This document shows positions 17,347 through 25,957 of a stretch of 64,000 nt of DNA, one piece after another. The notes beneath the pieces were generated by a model that saw only the letters and a list, made by a program, of their open reading frames with translations, made no database searches and was not told the DNA's origin. Source of the DNA: Candidatus Epulonipiscium fishelsonii (lineage in GTDB: Bacteria; Bacillota; Clostridia; Lachnospirales; Cellulosilyticaceae). The stretch is taken from NCBI GenBank assembly GCA_001983455.1, contig LJDB01000073.1:23700-87699 (forward strand), in the 5' to 3' direction. The position numbers were made by a program, and so were the translations under genes. Position 1 is the stretch's first letter; the number at the start of each line of letters is the position of its first letter.

Positions 17347-18057
17347 TTATCTACTCCTTTCAAAGCCATATTTATTAAATATATCTGTTGCAGTATCACT
17401 AAATAAAAATTCCGTGAATGCATTACCTTTTTCTTTATCTATATTGACTACCGGATACGAAATAGGACTGTGAATGCTTGGGTCTATATATTCTAATATT
17501 TCCACGTCATCTGACAAAAGTGCATCTGTTAAGTATACTATACCTACATCCATATTGTTAGTTGCTACCCAATTTAAAACTTGTACTACATCCGTAGCTA
17601 AATTTACATTTCCTCTGTTTATATCAAACTTATCTCCTAATACTTCTTTAGCATACTTTCCTGCTGGGACGCTCTCGGGGTCTCCTATAGCTATAGATAC
17701 TTCATCAAGTCTTGTTAAATCTGAAACTGTTAAATCTTTAATGTCATTTTGTTTACTCTTGATAAGCACTAGAGTATTTGATAGTAACGGTGTACTATCA
17801 TAATTACTAGCGTATATTCTGTCAGCAGGAATAAAAATATCAATGTCTGCACCATGTTCAATTTGCAATGCTAAAGTTCCACTACCAGCATAAGAAAATA
17901 TTATATCTTCTCCGTATGTATCAGTATATATTTGGCCTATTTCATCCAATGCATTTTTTAAACTTGCTGCTGCTCCAACCGTAATAACATCATCTTTTTG
18001 ACCACACCCAACAAATAATAAACTCATCATTAAGGAGAGTATTATTTTCTTGCACAT
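17347..18057 (-). CDS. modA: Molybdate-binding lipoprotein ModA
   Basis: A 236-residue solute-binding lipoprotein. Signal peptide 'MCKKIILSLMMSLLFVGCG' ends in a lipobox with Cys18. The mature protein shows ModA features: 'VGAAASLKNALDEIGQIY' (oxyanion-binding Ser), 'FSYAGSGTLALQIEHGAD', 'FIPAD', 'IAIGDPESVPAGKYAKEVL' and 'VGIVYLTDAL'. It captures molybdate outside the cell and passes it to ModB. Its start overlaps the end of mogA by 16 bp, which joins molybdate uptake to cofactor synthesis in one transcript. Confidence 0.94.
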   Translation of the reverse strand: MCKKIILSLMMSLLFVGCGQKDDVITVGAAASLKNALDEIGQIYTDTYGEDIIFSYAGSGTLALQIEHGADIDIFIPADRIYASNYDSTPLLSNTLVLIKSKQNDIKDLTVSDLTRLDEVSIAIGDPESVPAGKYAKEVLGDKFDINRGNVNLATDVVQVLNWVATNNMDVGIVYLTDALLSDDVEILEYIDPSIHSPISYPVVNIDKEKGNAFTEFLFSDTATDIFNKYGFERSR

Positions 18058-18530
18058 TCTGAAGCACTACCTTTCAATATGTCGATGCCATGACTTAACT
18101 CATCTATAATAAATTCCAAATTTTCTTTTACTGCTTTGGGGCTTCCTGGCAAATTAATTATTAATGTAGTATTTCTAACGCCAGCGATTGACCTTGATAA
18201 CATAGCTCTTTTTGTTATTTGTAAACTATTATACCTCATTGCTTCGGCTATGCCAGGGACTTCATATTCAACAACATCTTTTGTTGCTTGAGGCGTTACA
18301 TCTCTTTTGGATAGACCTGTGCCCCCTGTTGTTAAAATTAAGTCAGCTTCATTTTTATCACATATTTCTTTTAATGTATTGGCTATCAAGTCCCTTTCAT
18401 CTGGCAAAATAATATAATTTACTATTGTATATCCTTTTTCTGTTACCATTTCACATATTACTTTTCCTGATACATCTTCTCTTTCATTTGTATATCCTTT
18501 GTCGCTAAGTGTTATTATATATACTCTCAT
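18042..18530 (-). CDS. MogA/MoaB-family molybdopterin adenylyltransferase
   Basis: A 162-residue MoCF-domain protein that adenylylates molybdopterin before MoeA inserts molybdenum. Key blocks are 'TLSDKGYTNEREDVSGKVI', 'LILTTGGTGLSKRDVTPQA' (the TTGGTG substrate loop) and 'IINLPGSPKAVKENLEFI'. The ribosome binding site (AGGAG) is buried in an 11-bp perfect inverted repeat (18534-18579), so translation may be controlled by RNA folding. It overlaps modA downstream. MogA and MoaB cannot be told apart with certainty from sequence alone; the length fits either. Confidence 0.9.
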   Translation of the reverse strand: MRVYIITLSDKGYTNEREDVSGKVICEMVTEKGYTIVNYIILPDERDLIANTLKEICDKNEADLILTTGGTGLSKRDVTPQATKDVVEYEVPGIAEAMRYNSLQITKRAMLSRSIAGVRNTTLIINLPGSPKAVKENLEFIIDELSHGIDILKGSASECARK

Positions 18531-18533
18531 TTT

Positions 18534-18579
18534 ATAAAGCTCCTTTATTTGTCAAATATTAATTATATAGGAGCTTTAT
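18534..18579 (-). promoter_or_regulatory. Hairpin that hides the mogA ribosome binding site
   Basis: The arms 18534-18544 and 18569-18579 are a perfect 11-bp inverted repeat (ATAAAGCTCCT/AGGAGCTTTAT). The AGGAG used by mogA (18540-18544, minus strand) is inside one arm. The loop is 24 bases. Confidence 0.6.
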
Positions 18580-18638
18580 GTGCTCCCATAAAGTTATAGA
18601 GATTTATATTAATTGCTTTATAAAGCTAATTTGCTCCA

Positions 18639-19070
18639 CTACTGCAATATATGGATCTCATCATTCACTTTGATTTCTCCATCTTTTAATACTTTGGCAA
18701 ATACACCCTCTATTGGCATTATGCATTCACCCATTTTATGATAAATTTGACATTTTGTATGACATTCTTTACCTATTTGAGATAACTCAAGCTCTACTTC
18801 GTTACACTTAAACCTAGTACCTATTGGTAGTATTTTAAAGTCAATCCCTTCAACTACAAGATTTTCACCAAACGCTCCATTAAAAACATTTGCTCCTTTT
18901 GCATTAAACTCGTTTATTTTCTCTAGTGAAAGTAAACTCACTTGTCTATGCCAATTTCCAGCGTGTGCATCATTTTCTATTCCATGGTTCACAATAAATT
19001 TGGCACATCCTACATTTTGTTTTTGTGTTCCTTTTGTCTCGCTTATGCATACTGCTTTTATTACTCCCAT
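18639..19070 (-). CDS. MOSC-domain protein
   Basis: A 143-residue stand-alone MOSC domain. Motifs are 'GIENDAHAGNWHRQVSLLSL', 'FGENLVVEGIDF', 'PIGTRFKCNEVELELSQIGK' and 'CHTKCQIYHKMGECIMPIEG'. MOSC proteins bind sulfur through a conserved Cys and are linked to molybdenum cofactor sulfuration or delivery. In anaerobes short MOSC genes often sit in moa clusters as here. The start at 19070 overlaps the end of the MobB-MoaA gene by a few bases and follows a G-rich site (GGGGGAT). The exact acceptor enzyme is unknown. Confidence 0.85.
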   Translation of the reverse strand: MGVIKAVCISETKGTQKQNVGCAKFIVNHGIENDAHAGNWHRQVSLLSLEKINEFNAKGANVFNGAFGENLVVEGIDFKILPIGTRFKCNEVELELSQIGKECHTKCQIYHKMGECIMPIEGVFAKVLKDGEIKVNDEIHILQ

Positions 19071-19074
19071 TTTT

Positions 19075-20556
19075 TTATCCCCCAATTTCTACCATTGATT
19101 TAATTTCTTCATTAAATATACTGTTTTCATTAAATTTATGACTCTCTGGTTTATTTAGAATTTCGTTTCTTATTAGTTGTGCTAAATTATCACTACACAT
19201 ATGTTTTCTTAAATTTACTTTTGCACTGTATTGTAAACAAGTTTTTAGCTCTCCTTGGGATGTTATTCTTATTCGATTACATCTATCACAAAATTTATGT
19301 GTAATTGCCCCAATCATTCCTACCTTTCCTTTTGCTCCATCCATAGTGTAATAAGTAGCTGGCCCATTGCTATTTTTATTTTCGATTTCAGTTAGAGCTC
19401 CAAATTCATCTTCCAAAGTTTTTTTCAGTTCTTTCAGTGAATATTGTTGAAATTCTTTTCCGATTCCTATTGGCATCATTTCTATATACTTTATACATAT
19501 ATCATATTGTTTTACTAGCTTGGCAAGCTTAATATATTCATCCTCATTACATCCTTTAATCAAAACACAATTTAGTTTGATATTTTTCATGCCTAATTCT
19601 TGCGTTTTCTTTATTGTATCAAATATTTTATCAAAGCAATCCACCTTAGTAATTTTATAAAATAACTCTCGGTCTAGTGCATCTACACTTATATTTATTC
19701 CATCTATACCTATTGTTTTAAGCTCTTCCAAATGGGTTCCAAGTAAAAATCCATTGGTAGTAATAGTTACTTCTTTTATTCCATTCAAATTTTTTATGTC
19801 TCGTATTATATCTATAATATCACTACGTAAGAAAGGCTCTCCACCAGTGATTTTTATCTTGCTTATTCCTAGTTGCACTAAATTTTGACATAACCTTAGT
19901 ATCTCAGAATGAGTTAAACTATTGTCTATACTTTCAACTTCATTTGGGAGACAATAGGTGCATTTAAAATTGCATCTGTCTGTAACGGATATACGTGCAT
20001 AGTCTATAGTTCTATTATATTTGTCTTGCATTTGTCTTTTTTCTAGTTGATTAGTTATGATTTTAACCGCCTCATCTATGTCATTGATATCTAATTTTTG
20101 TCCATTATATTCCAAATCTTCAATATCTGTTGCTAATGCAATTACATGACTTATATCACAAACAGGACTTTCACTATTGCCTCTTCTTACTATCTCAATT
20201 TTAGGGTAATTAGAATGTTTAAATCCCTCTAAAATAACTATATCATATTCAGAAAAATACTCAATAAATGTATCTTCCTCTACATTGTTTTGATTAGATA
20301 TAATCATATATTTACTTTTAGAGTATATTGCAGTTGCATCAGCTCCACTTTTTATATGCTTGTAGGTATCACTATCTTTTTTGTCAATTTCAAAGTCATG
20401 TCCATCATGTTTTATTGTAGCTACTTTGTATCCCTGTTCTTTTAATTTTGGAATTAACTTTACAATAAATGATGTTTTGCCCGAATTCTTTACTCCACTT
20501 ATTGCAAATACATATGGTTTTTTATTATTGTTTTCTGTAATATCCACTTCGACCAC
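19075..20556 (-). CDS. MobB-MoaA fusion protein
   Basis: A 493-residue fusion of two cofactor proteins. Residues 1-165 are MobB, a GTP-binding adaptor of guanine-dinucleotide addition, with the P-loop '[10 protein letters not shown]' and '[13 protein letters not shown]'. Residues 168-493 are MoaA, a radical SAM enzyme that converts GTP to the cyclic pyranopterin precursor. MoaA has '[10 protein letters not shown]' (SAM cluster), '[10 protein letters not shown]', the second cluster '[20 protein letters not shown]' with its last Cys next, and the C-terminal Gly-Gly. The start is GTG, and the gene overlaps moaC by 32 bp. The fusion joins an early and a late step. It makes it likely that the bis-MGD cofactor is produced, as needed by the nearby oxidoreductase. 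Confidence 0.93.
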   Translation of the reverse strand: MVEVDITENNNKKPYVFAISGVKNSGKTSFIVKLIPKLKEQGYKVATIKHDGHDFEIDKKDSDTYKHIKSGADATAIYSKSKYMIISNQNNVEEDTFIEYFSEYDIVILEGFKHSNYPKIEIVRRGNSESPVCDISHVIALATDIEDLEYNGQKLDINDIDEAVKIITNQLEKRQMQDKYNRTIDYARISVTDRCNFKCTYCLPNEVESIDNSLTHSEILRLCQNLVQLGISKIKITGGEPFLRSDIIDIIRDIKNLNGIKEVTITTNGFLLGTHLEELKTIGIDGINISVDALDRELFYKITKVDCFDKIFDTIKKTQELGMKNIKLNCVLIKGCNEDEYIKLAKLVKQYDICIKYIEMMPIGIGKEFQQYSLKELKKTLEDEFGALTEIENKNSNGPATYYTMDGAKGKVGMIGAITHKFCDRCNRIRITSQGELKTCLQYSAKVNLRKHMCSDNLAQLIRNEILNKPESHKFNENSIFNEEIKSMVEIGG

Positions 20557-21001
20557 CCATTTTCTCTTTAAGGAATATGTTTTGTATTATCATTTCTTTG
20601 TCGACCGCTTTACACATATCATATATAGTAAGTAATGCTGTTGTTACACCATTTAAGGCTTCCATTTCCACTCCTGTTTTTCCTTCTATTTTCACGCTAC
20701 ATTCTACCATAATTATATTTTGTTCTTCATCTATTTCAAAATCTATACTAGTTTTGCTGATTAATAGTGGGTGACACATAGGTATTAGATTGGATGTTTG
20801 TTTTACTCCCATTATGCCCGCTACCCTTGCAACTCCTAATACATCACCTTTTTTAGCTGTTTTATTTTTTATACTTTGTATTACTTCATTGTTTACTTTG
20901 ATGCTCCCACATGCTACAGCTATTCTTGTTGTAACATCTTTATCTGAAACATCTACCATTATTGCATTTCCTGCATCATCAAAATGTGAAAATCTACTCA
21001 T
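20525..21001 (-). CDS. moaC: Cyclic pyranopterin monophosphate synthase MoaC
   Basis: A 158-residue enzyme that, with MoaA, forms cPMP from GTP. Visible motifs are '[20 protein letters not shown]', '[20 protein letters not shown]' and '[20 protein letters not shown]', with '[20 protein letters not shown]' and '[10 protein letters not shown]' towards the end. All catalytic regions appear intact. It overlaps the MobB-MoaA gene by 32 bp and follows moeA by 18 bp, so it is part of one operon. Confidence 0.96.
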   Translation of the reverse strand: MSRFSHFDDAGNAIMVDVSDKDVTTRIAVACGSIKVNNEVIQSIKNKTAKKGDVLGVARVAGIMGVKQTSNLIPMCHPLLISKTSIDFEIDEEQNIIMVECSVKIEGKTGVEMEALNGVTTALLTIYDMCKAVDKEMIIQNIFLKEKMGGRSGYYRKQ

Positions 21002-21019
21002 ATTTAATCTCCCATAACT

Positions 21020-22219
21020 TTAAAATAAAACTACCTTTACTTTGTCTCCTTTATGCAATCCTTTATTTCCAGATTCTATGTCTATTAAACAGTTACAATA
21101 TGCAGTATCTGTAAAAGCACCTGATGAATGATTATTTACTTTAATTTTTACTGTTCCATTATCATATAAGGCTCGTATAAATCTTCTTTTATTACTACTT
21201 TTATTAAATTCATCTCCCATTATCCCATCAATCCATGTTGGAATAATGTTTATATTTTCTCCAATCAAAGAAACCATTGCTTTAGCCATAAGTTCAAAGG
21301 TAACAAATGCTGCAAAAGGATTTCCAGACAAACTTAAAATTGGAGTTTCATTGTACTTCCAGAACATAGCTGGTGTCCCAGGCTTAAGATTTACCTTGTT
21401 AAATATTGGTGTTATAGACAATTCTTTTTGAACATCATGAATTATATCTTTAACTCCAACTGAAACACCGCCTGTTGTTACAATTGCATCATATTGATTA
21501 TGAGTATTTTTTATGTAATTAGCTATTTCTAGTGTTTCGTCTTTAAATGTTTTAGCTAAAACGTTAACTCCCAAACATTTAAGTCTTGATTTTAAAGTGT
21601 ATAAATTAGTATTATATATTTTTCCATTAGTAAGTTTATCATGGATATCTATTAGTTCATCACCAGTAGTTAAAAGTAAAATATTTGTTTTGCCCTTAAC
21701 TTCCACTGCTGATATTCCTTGAGATGCTAATATTCCTACATGAACATAATTTAATACAGTACCTTTTTTAAGAAGTAACTCGCCTTCTTTAATATCTTCT
21801 CCTTTAAAGCAATAATTTTGGTAAGGTTTGTGGTTCACATATATTTGTACCTCTTTGTCCCCATAGTCAGTATCTTCTTGTCGGATAATACAATCGTAAC
21901 CACTAGGAATAGGCCCACCAGTCATTATTCTAACGGCTGTCGCTAATTCTCCTATTATATCGTTGTTGTCTCCTGCATAGGTATTTCCAATTACTTTTAA
22001 TTTCATAGGGGTGTCCTTACTTGCCGCTTGAGTATCGATGCTATTTACTGCATACCCATCTAGTGGAGACCTGTTGAAAGGTGGTTGGTTTATTTTTGCA
22101 TATATATCTTTTGCTAAAATTCTGTTTTCAATTTCTTCTATATCAACAATTTCTGTTTCATCTTTAACTTTGATATTTTTGCTTATTATTTCTACAGCTT
22201 GTTCTAATTCTACTGTCAT
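21020..22219 (-). CDS. moeA: Molybdopterin molybdenumtransferase MoeA
   Basis: A 399-residue enzyme that inserts molybdate into adenylated molybdopterin. It has 'INQPPFNRSPLDGYAVNSID' near the N-terminus, 'RIMTGGPIPSGYDCIIRQED', the MoCF-like block 'LLTTGDELIDIHDK', 'AIVTTGGVSVGVKDIIHDV' and 'LKPGTPAMFWK' followed by 'LSLSGNPFAAFVTFE'. The C-terminal beta domain is present. The ATG at 22219 follows AAGGAGTG. The gene starts 3 bp from the end of the MoeA-like gene upstream. Confidence 0.95.
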   Translation of the reverse strand: MTVELEQAVEIISKNIKVKDETEIVDIEEIENRILAKDIYAKINQPPFNRSPLDGYAVNSIDTQAASKDTPMKLKVIGNTYAGDNNDIIGELATAVRIMTGGPIPSGYDCIIRQEDTDYGDKEVQIYVNHKPYQNYCFKGEDIKEGELLLKKGTVLNYVHVGILASQGISAVEVKGKTNILLLTTGDELIDIHDKLTNGKIYNTNLYTLKSRLKCLGVNVLAKTFKDETLEIANYIKNTHNQYDAIVTTGGVSVGVKDIIHDVQKELSITPIFNKVNLKPGTPAMFWKYNETPILSLSGNPFAAFVTFELMAKAMVSLIGENINIIPTWIDGIMGDEFNKSSNKRRFIRALYDNGTVKIKVNNHSSGAFTDTAYCNCLIDIESGNKGLHKGDKVKVVLF

Positions 22220-22221
22220 AT

Positions 22222-23247
22222 CTACACTCCTTTTCCAAACTCGCAATGAGGAAATGCACATATTGGACATCTTAAGCATAATCCGCCATGTCCTAATTTT
22301 GCTAAATCTTGCTTAGATAATTTAACTCCTGCTACAATTCTAGGTAACACTAGATCAAACACAGTACTTTTAGAATACATCACGCACCCAGGCAACCCCA
22401 TAATTGGTAAATCATCTTCAAAATACCCTAGTAAAAACATTGCCCCAGGCAATACAGGTGCTCCGTAACTTATTATGGTTGCTCCACTTTCTTTTATTGC
22501 ACTTGGCGTTACGTCATCTGGATCTACACTCATTCCTCCAGTACAAATGATCATTGTCGCTCCATTATTTTTTAACTTTTTAATTGCATTCACTATCATT
22601 TCTTTATCATCATTTACAATTTCATGATGTTCAACTTCTAAATTATATTGTTTTAACTTCTCAATAATGACTGGTGTAAAAGTATCCTCTATTCTTTTAT
22701 TATAAACTTCACTTCCTGTAGTTACAATGCCAACTTTATAATCTTTATAAGGTAATACTTCCAAAAGTTTATCTCCATTTGCAATCTTAACTGCTACATC
22801 CAGCTTTTCTTGATTAATCACTAGTGGTATAACTCGTGTTCCAGCTAATAAATCTCCTTTTTTTACTGGATAGTTATTATGTCTTGTAGCTATCATAAGT
22901 TCATCTTGCATATTAATTTGATTTAGTGTATCCACGTTTATTCTAAGTAACCCATCTATGTCGGAATATATATCAATTTTTCCTTCTTTTACATCAGAAG
23001 CCACAGTTCCATTTCCCATACATATATCTCTAAGTATAAAGGCTGCATCATTTTCATGTAACATACCTTCTTTGTGTTTCCATACATACAAATTTTCTTT
23101 GCCCATATCTAATAAAACATCTATATCTTCTTGCTGTATAATATGTCCTTTTTTGAACTTAACTCCTTTTTCTATATCTTTTACTATCTTAGTTAAATCA
23201 TGGCACAAAATTTGACCTACTGCATCTATCGTCCTTATTTTTTTCAT
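22222..23247 (-). CDS. MoeA/MoaB-like molybdopterin-binding protein with C-terminal Cys motif
   Basis: A 341-residue clostridial paralogue of MoeA. The N-terminal part has 'MKKIRTIDAVGQILCHDLTK' and a DUF-like beta domain. The MoCF domain follows with 'YKVGIVTTGSEVYNKRI', 'MIICTGGMSVDPDDVTPSAI' and 'GLPGCVMYSKSTVFDLVLPR'. It ends in 'GGLCLRCPICAFPHCEFGKG', a Cys cluster that could bind a metal or Fe-S centre. Such genes accompany Mo-enzymes in many clostridia; their exact step is not established. It is the first gene of the Mo cluster, after the long leader. The start at 23247 follows AAAGGAAC. Confidence 0.86.
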   Translation of the reverse strand: MKKIRTIDAVGQILCHDLTKIVKDIEKGVKFKKGHIIQQEDIDVLLDMGKENLYVWKHKEGMLHENDAAFILRDICMGNGTVASDVKEGKIDIYSDIDGLLRINVDTLNQINMQDELMIATRHNNYPVKKGDLLAGTRVIPLVINQEKLDVAVKIANGDKLLEVLPYKDYKVGIVTTGSEVYNKRIEDTFTPVIIEKLKQYNLEVEHHEIVNDDKEMIVNAIKKLKNNGATMIICTGGMSVDPDDVTPSAIKESGATIISYGAPVLPGAMFLLGYFEDDLPIMGLPGCVMYSKSTVFDLVLPRIVAGVKLSKQDLAKLGHGGLCLRCPICAFPHCEFGKGV

Positions 23248-23287
23248 ATAAAGTTCCTTTCTACAAGCCATAAACATTATAAAGCAA

Positions 23288-23326
23288 TAAAAAGACTCTA
23301 TTTAAAAAAAGGATAGAGTCTTTTTA
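23288..23326 (-). terminator. Intrinsic terminator inside the Mo-operon leader
   Basis: AAAAAGACTCTAT pairs with ATAGAGTCTTTTT around a loop of about 11 bases, and on the minus strand the 3' arm ends in TTTTT. It lies between the leader's structured part and the first Mo gene (start 23247), the position expected of an attenuator. Confidence 0.8.
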
Positions 23327-23339
23327 CAATTATGTATAA

Positions 23340-23532
23340 TATAAAAAGAAGTAATCCATTTATCAAATATATCTTCTTTTTTTTAATTGTATATGTTGTC
23401 TTGATTCCTTTTCAAATGGAAGGCTCATTTGTTTCCAAATAAACCCGAAAGCTCTAAGCTTTGGTAATAAAATCCTAGTTTCCCGTAGATTATATTACTC
23501 GGAATATTATTATTTTTTCTCTGTATTTATAT
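23340..23532 (-). promoter_or_regulatory. Structured 5' leader of the Mo-cofactor operon, candidate riboswitch
   Basis: From the promoter start to the first ATG is about 280 bases with no open frame. On the minus strand there are several hairpins: AAAGCT/AGCTTT, a 10-bp stem capped by a GAAA tetraloop (ATTTG-GAAA-CAAAT core, about 23420-23450), and TTCC/GGAA. An intrinsic terminator follows. This is the architecture of a transcriptional riboswitch, and the genes fit a Moco-type (or TuCo) RNA. I could not match it to the Moco consensus by eye, so the class is open. Confidence 0.55.
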
Positions 23533-23537
23533 AGTTT

Positions 23538-23566
23538 ATTATAGCATAAAATATTACTTTTTTCAA
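23538..23566 (-). promoter_or_regulatory. Sigma-A-type promoter of the Mo-cofactor operon
   Basis: On the minus strand the -35 is TTGAAA (23561-23566), the spacer is 17 bases, and the extended -10 is TGCTATAAT (TATAAT at 23538-23543). Transcription should start near 23530. Confidence 0.8.
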
Positions 23567-23890
23567 GATTAAGATTAAATATACTCATTTGTTCATCTTA
23601 TATTTGTTGTTATTCATGAATAAAACCAGTGTTCATAAATCAATTTGCAATATTTAATACATTTTTGGAAAAATATGTTTGTTTGCATTATAAGACAGTT
23701 ATCATATAATAAATAGAGTAAGAACTTATACATAATTTATAAAAAAGAGGAGGAATATCTAAATAAAACCATACAATTTATTGCCAAAAAATTACATAAT
23801 TTTAAATCTTAATCTATAAAATAATTTACAAGGGTCTGTTAAGATAAAATAGACTTAATAAGACCCATTTACAAGATGGGGAGGATTACT
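23567..23890 (+). other. Upstream region of the chemoreceptor gene
   Basis: No gene. AT-rich DNA with a hairpin at 23832-23866 (GGGTCT...AGACCC with TTAAG/CTTAA extension) just before the ribosome binding site of the chemoreceptor gene. A GTTATTCATGAATAA piece near 23610 resembles part of the dispersed repeat seen elsewhere. No convincing promoter was assigned. Confidence 0.45.
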
Positions 23891-25867
23891 ATGCAGAGAA
23901 ATATATATAGTTTATCAAAAAACATACAAAAGATTTTGGGTACATTTATATTAATAGTAATATTGATAAGTAGTACTTTGCAAATTTTTACTATTAATAG
24001 TTTATTAAAAGAAAAGTCAAATGACTATATTACTATGGCAGCTCAGATTACGGGACAAACAGTAGAAGAATGGCTGGCTGAAAAAAGCAAATTTCTATCT
24101 ACAATCGCAAATGATATGGAAATTCATGGAGTGCCTGATAATACCACATTAAAAGAATATTTAACATTGCATTTACAAAAAGAAGGCAGTGAAGCTATAA
24201 AAACAGTATTCTTTGGAGAAACAAATGGAAAATCTATCATCTCATCAGGCAATTTTAGTAGTTCACCTGGATTTTTTGTAAATGACCGAGAATGGTATAA
24301 ATTAGCCGTTCAGAAAATCGGAATGCCTGCTTATAGTACACCAGAATATTCTGATGGGGAGCAGGAAATGGCGTTTATCATTTCACGTACAATAAAAGAT
24401 CCATTTGGAGAAATTGCTGGTGTGCTTGCATGTGAAGTTTCAATTGCAGATTTAAATGATATATTGGTTAATCTATTAAAAGATGATGGCAGTTATGTAT
24501 TTATCGTAAATGATGATAGACAAATTATATCTCATTCAGATGAAAGATATTCTCCAACACCACAAGGCATGATGACTTTAGAAGGTGATTATGAAAACCT
24601 ATTTAAATATGCACCATTGAGTGTAACAAATGCCGAAACTATAAGTGGCTTAAAAGTATATAGCACATTATATGATGTTGAAGGAACAGATTGGAATGTA
24701 ATTTCTGATTCTCCAAAAGAAATTGTTACAAATGTTCTTGCAATAGAAGTTATTAAAGTTATAATAATATTTGTGATTGCTATTGCTGCAGTAATATTAA
24801 TCATAAGAAAATTTAATGTTAAATATATTGCACCCATTAGCGAACTGGCAAGTGAACTAAAAAAGATTAAAGATGGTAATTTAAATATTAATGTTTCAAA
24901 TATACATATAGAATCAATTGAGTTAAATGAGCTTGTAGGTTCTGCACAAACTATATCAAATGTATTAAAAAATTATATAGGAGACATATCAAATATTTTA
25001 GAAACATTTGCATCAGGAGATTTTAGAGTAAGATTTGATCAAGATTATATTGGAGAGTTTGCCTCAATAAAATTGTCAATGCAAAACATTTCAATAGCAT
25101 TAACCAGTTTGCTAAAAGAAACAACTTCATCTGCTTCAGAAGTAAGCGAAGGAGCAAATCAAATTGCTCAATCGGCAGAAAGTCTAGCAACTTACTCAAT
25201 GGAACAAGTTCGTCTTTTAAGTGAATTTAAAAACACTACAAATGAAATGATAGAAAATATCTTAGAAAATATTGAAAACGTTGGAAATGCTTATGAAAGT
25301 ATTCAAGATATGAATACCATTGCTAAGACAGGAAAAGAAACTATGCAAGAAATGACTACTGCAATTAAAACCATTAGTAATAAAACTAAGAAAATATCAG
25401 AAGTTATTATGAATATTGATGATATATCACAGCAAACAAATATTTTAGCTTTAAATGCAGCTATTGAATCTGCACGTGCTGGAGATGCAGGAAAAGGATT
25501 TGCAGTTGTTTCAACTCAAGTAAGAGAACTAGCTAATAGAACTGGAGAAATCGTTCAAGATATTAACAATATGCTTAAGGAAATGCTTGAAAGTGTTAAA
25601 GTTGGAGAAGAAATGGTTAATATTACGTCACAAAATCTTGATGAAATAGTGACTTCTATCGGAAAAACAACAGAAGCATCACAAGTTATAAAAACAAATA
25701 GCTCTATCCAAAAAACATATGTTGATAAAATTGTTGTTGGCACTAAGGAACTAATATATAAAGTTGAAGGAAGTTCAGCTATATCAGAAGAAAACGTAGC
25801 AATCAGTGAAGAACTAGCAGGGCAATCTACAATATTAAAAGATCAATTATATAAGTTTAAAGTATAA
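23891..25867 (+). CDS. Methyl-accepting chemotaxis protein with dCache-type sensor
   Basis: A 658-residue chemoreceptor. Membrane helix 1 is at ~14-37. An extracellular double-Cache sensor spans ~38-280 ('[14 protein letters not shown]', '[15 protein letters not shown]', '[14 protein letters not shown]'). Helix 2 is at ~285-307, then HAMP and the cytoplasmic signalling rod. The kinase-contact hairpin tip is intact ('[15 protein letters not shown]' and '[17 protein letters not shown]'). dCache domains usually bind small ligands such as amino acids or carboxylates; the ligand is not readable here. No other chemotaxis gene is adjacent. The ATG at 23891 follows GGGGAGGATT, so the upstream in-frame ATG at 23876 is rejected. 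Confidence 0.93.
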   Translation: MQRNIYSLSKNIQKILGTFILIVILISSTLQIFTINSLLKEKSNDYITMAAQITGQTVEEWLAEKSKFLSTIANDMEIHGVPDNTTLKEYLTLHLQKEGSEAIKTVFFGETNGKSIISSGNFSSSPGFFVNDREWYKLAVQKIGMPAYSTPEYSDGEQEMAFIISRTIKDPFGEIAGVLACEVSIADLNDILVNLLKDDGSYVFIVNDDRQIISHSDERYSPTPQGMMTLEGDYENLFKYAPLSVTNAETISGLKVYSTLYDVEGTDWNVISDSPKEIVTNVLAIEVIKVIIIFVIAIAAVILIIRKFNVKYIAPISELASELKKIKDGNLNINVSNIHIESIELNELVGSAQTISNVLKNYIGDISNILETFASGDFRVRFDQDYIGEFASIKLSMQNISIALTSLLKETTSSASEVSEGANQIAQSAESLATYSMEQVRLLSEFKNTTNEMIENILENIENVGNAYESIQDMNTIAKTGKETMQEMTTAIKTISNKTKKISEVIMNIDDISQQTNILALNAAIESARAGDAGKGFAVVSTQVRELANRTGEIVQDINNMLKEMLESVKVGEEMVNITSQNLDEIVTSIGKTTEASQVIKTNSSIQKTYVDKIVVGTKELIYKVEGSSAISEENVAISEELAGQSTILKDQLYKFKV

Positions 25868-25881
25868 CCTTTTATCCTTAA

Positions 25882-25910
25882 AGGTAGCTATCAGACTTTT
25901 TGATAGCTAC
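25882..25910 (+). terminator. Hairpin after the chemoreceptor gene
   Basis: GGTAGCTATC pairs perfectly with GATAGCTACC. No clear T-run follows, but the place between convergent genes fits a terminator. Confidence 0.55.
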
Positions 25911-25957
25911 CCTCAAGGTAATAATGAAAAGATACCGATTTAATTATTCATAAGTTA

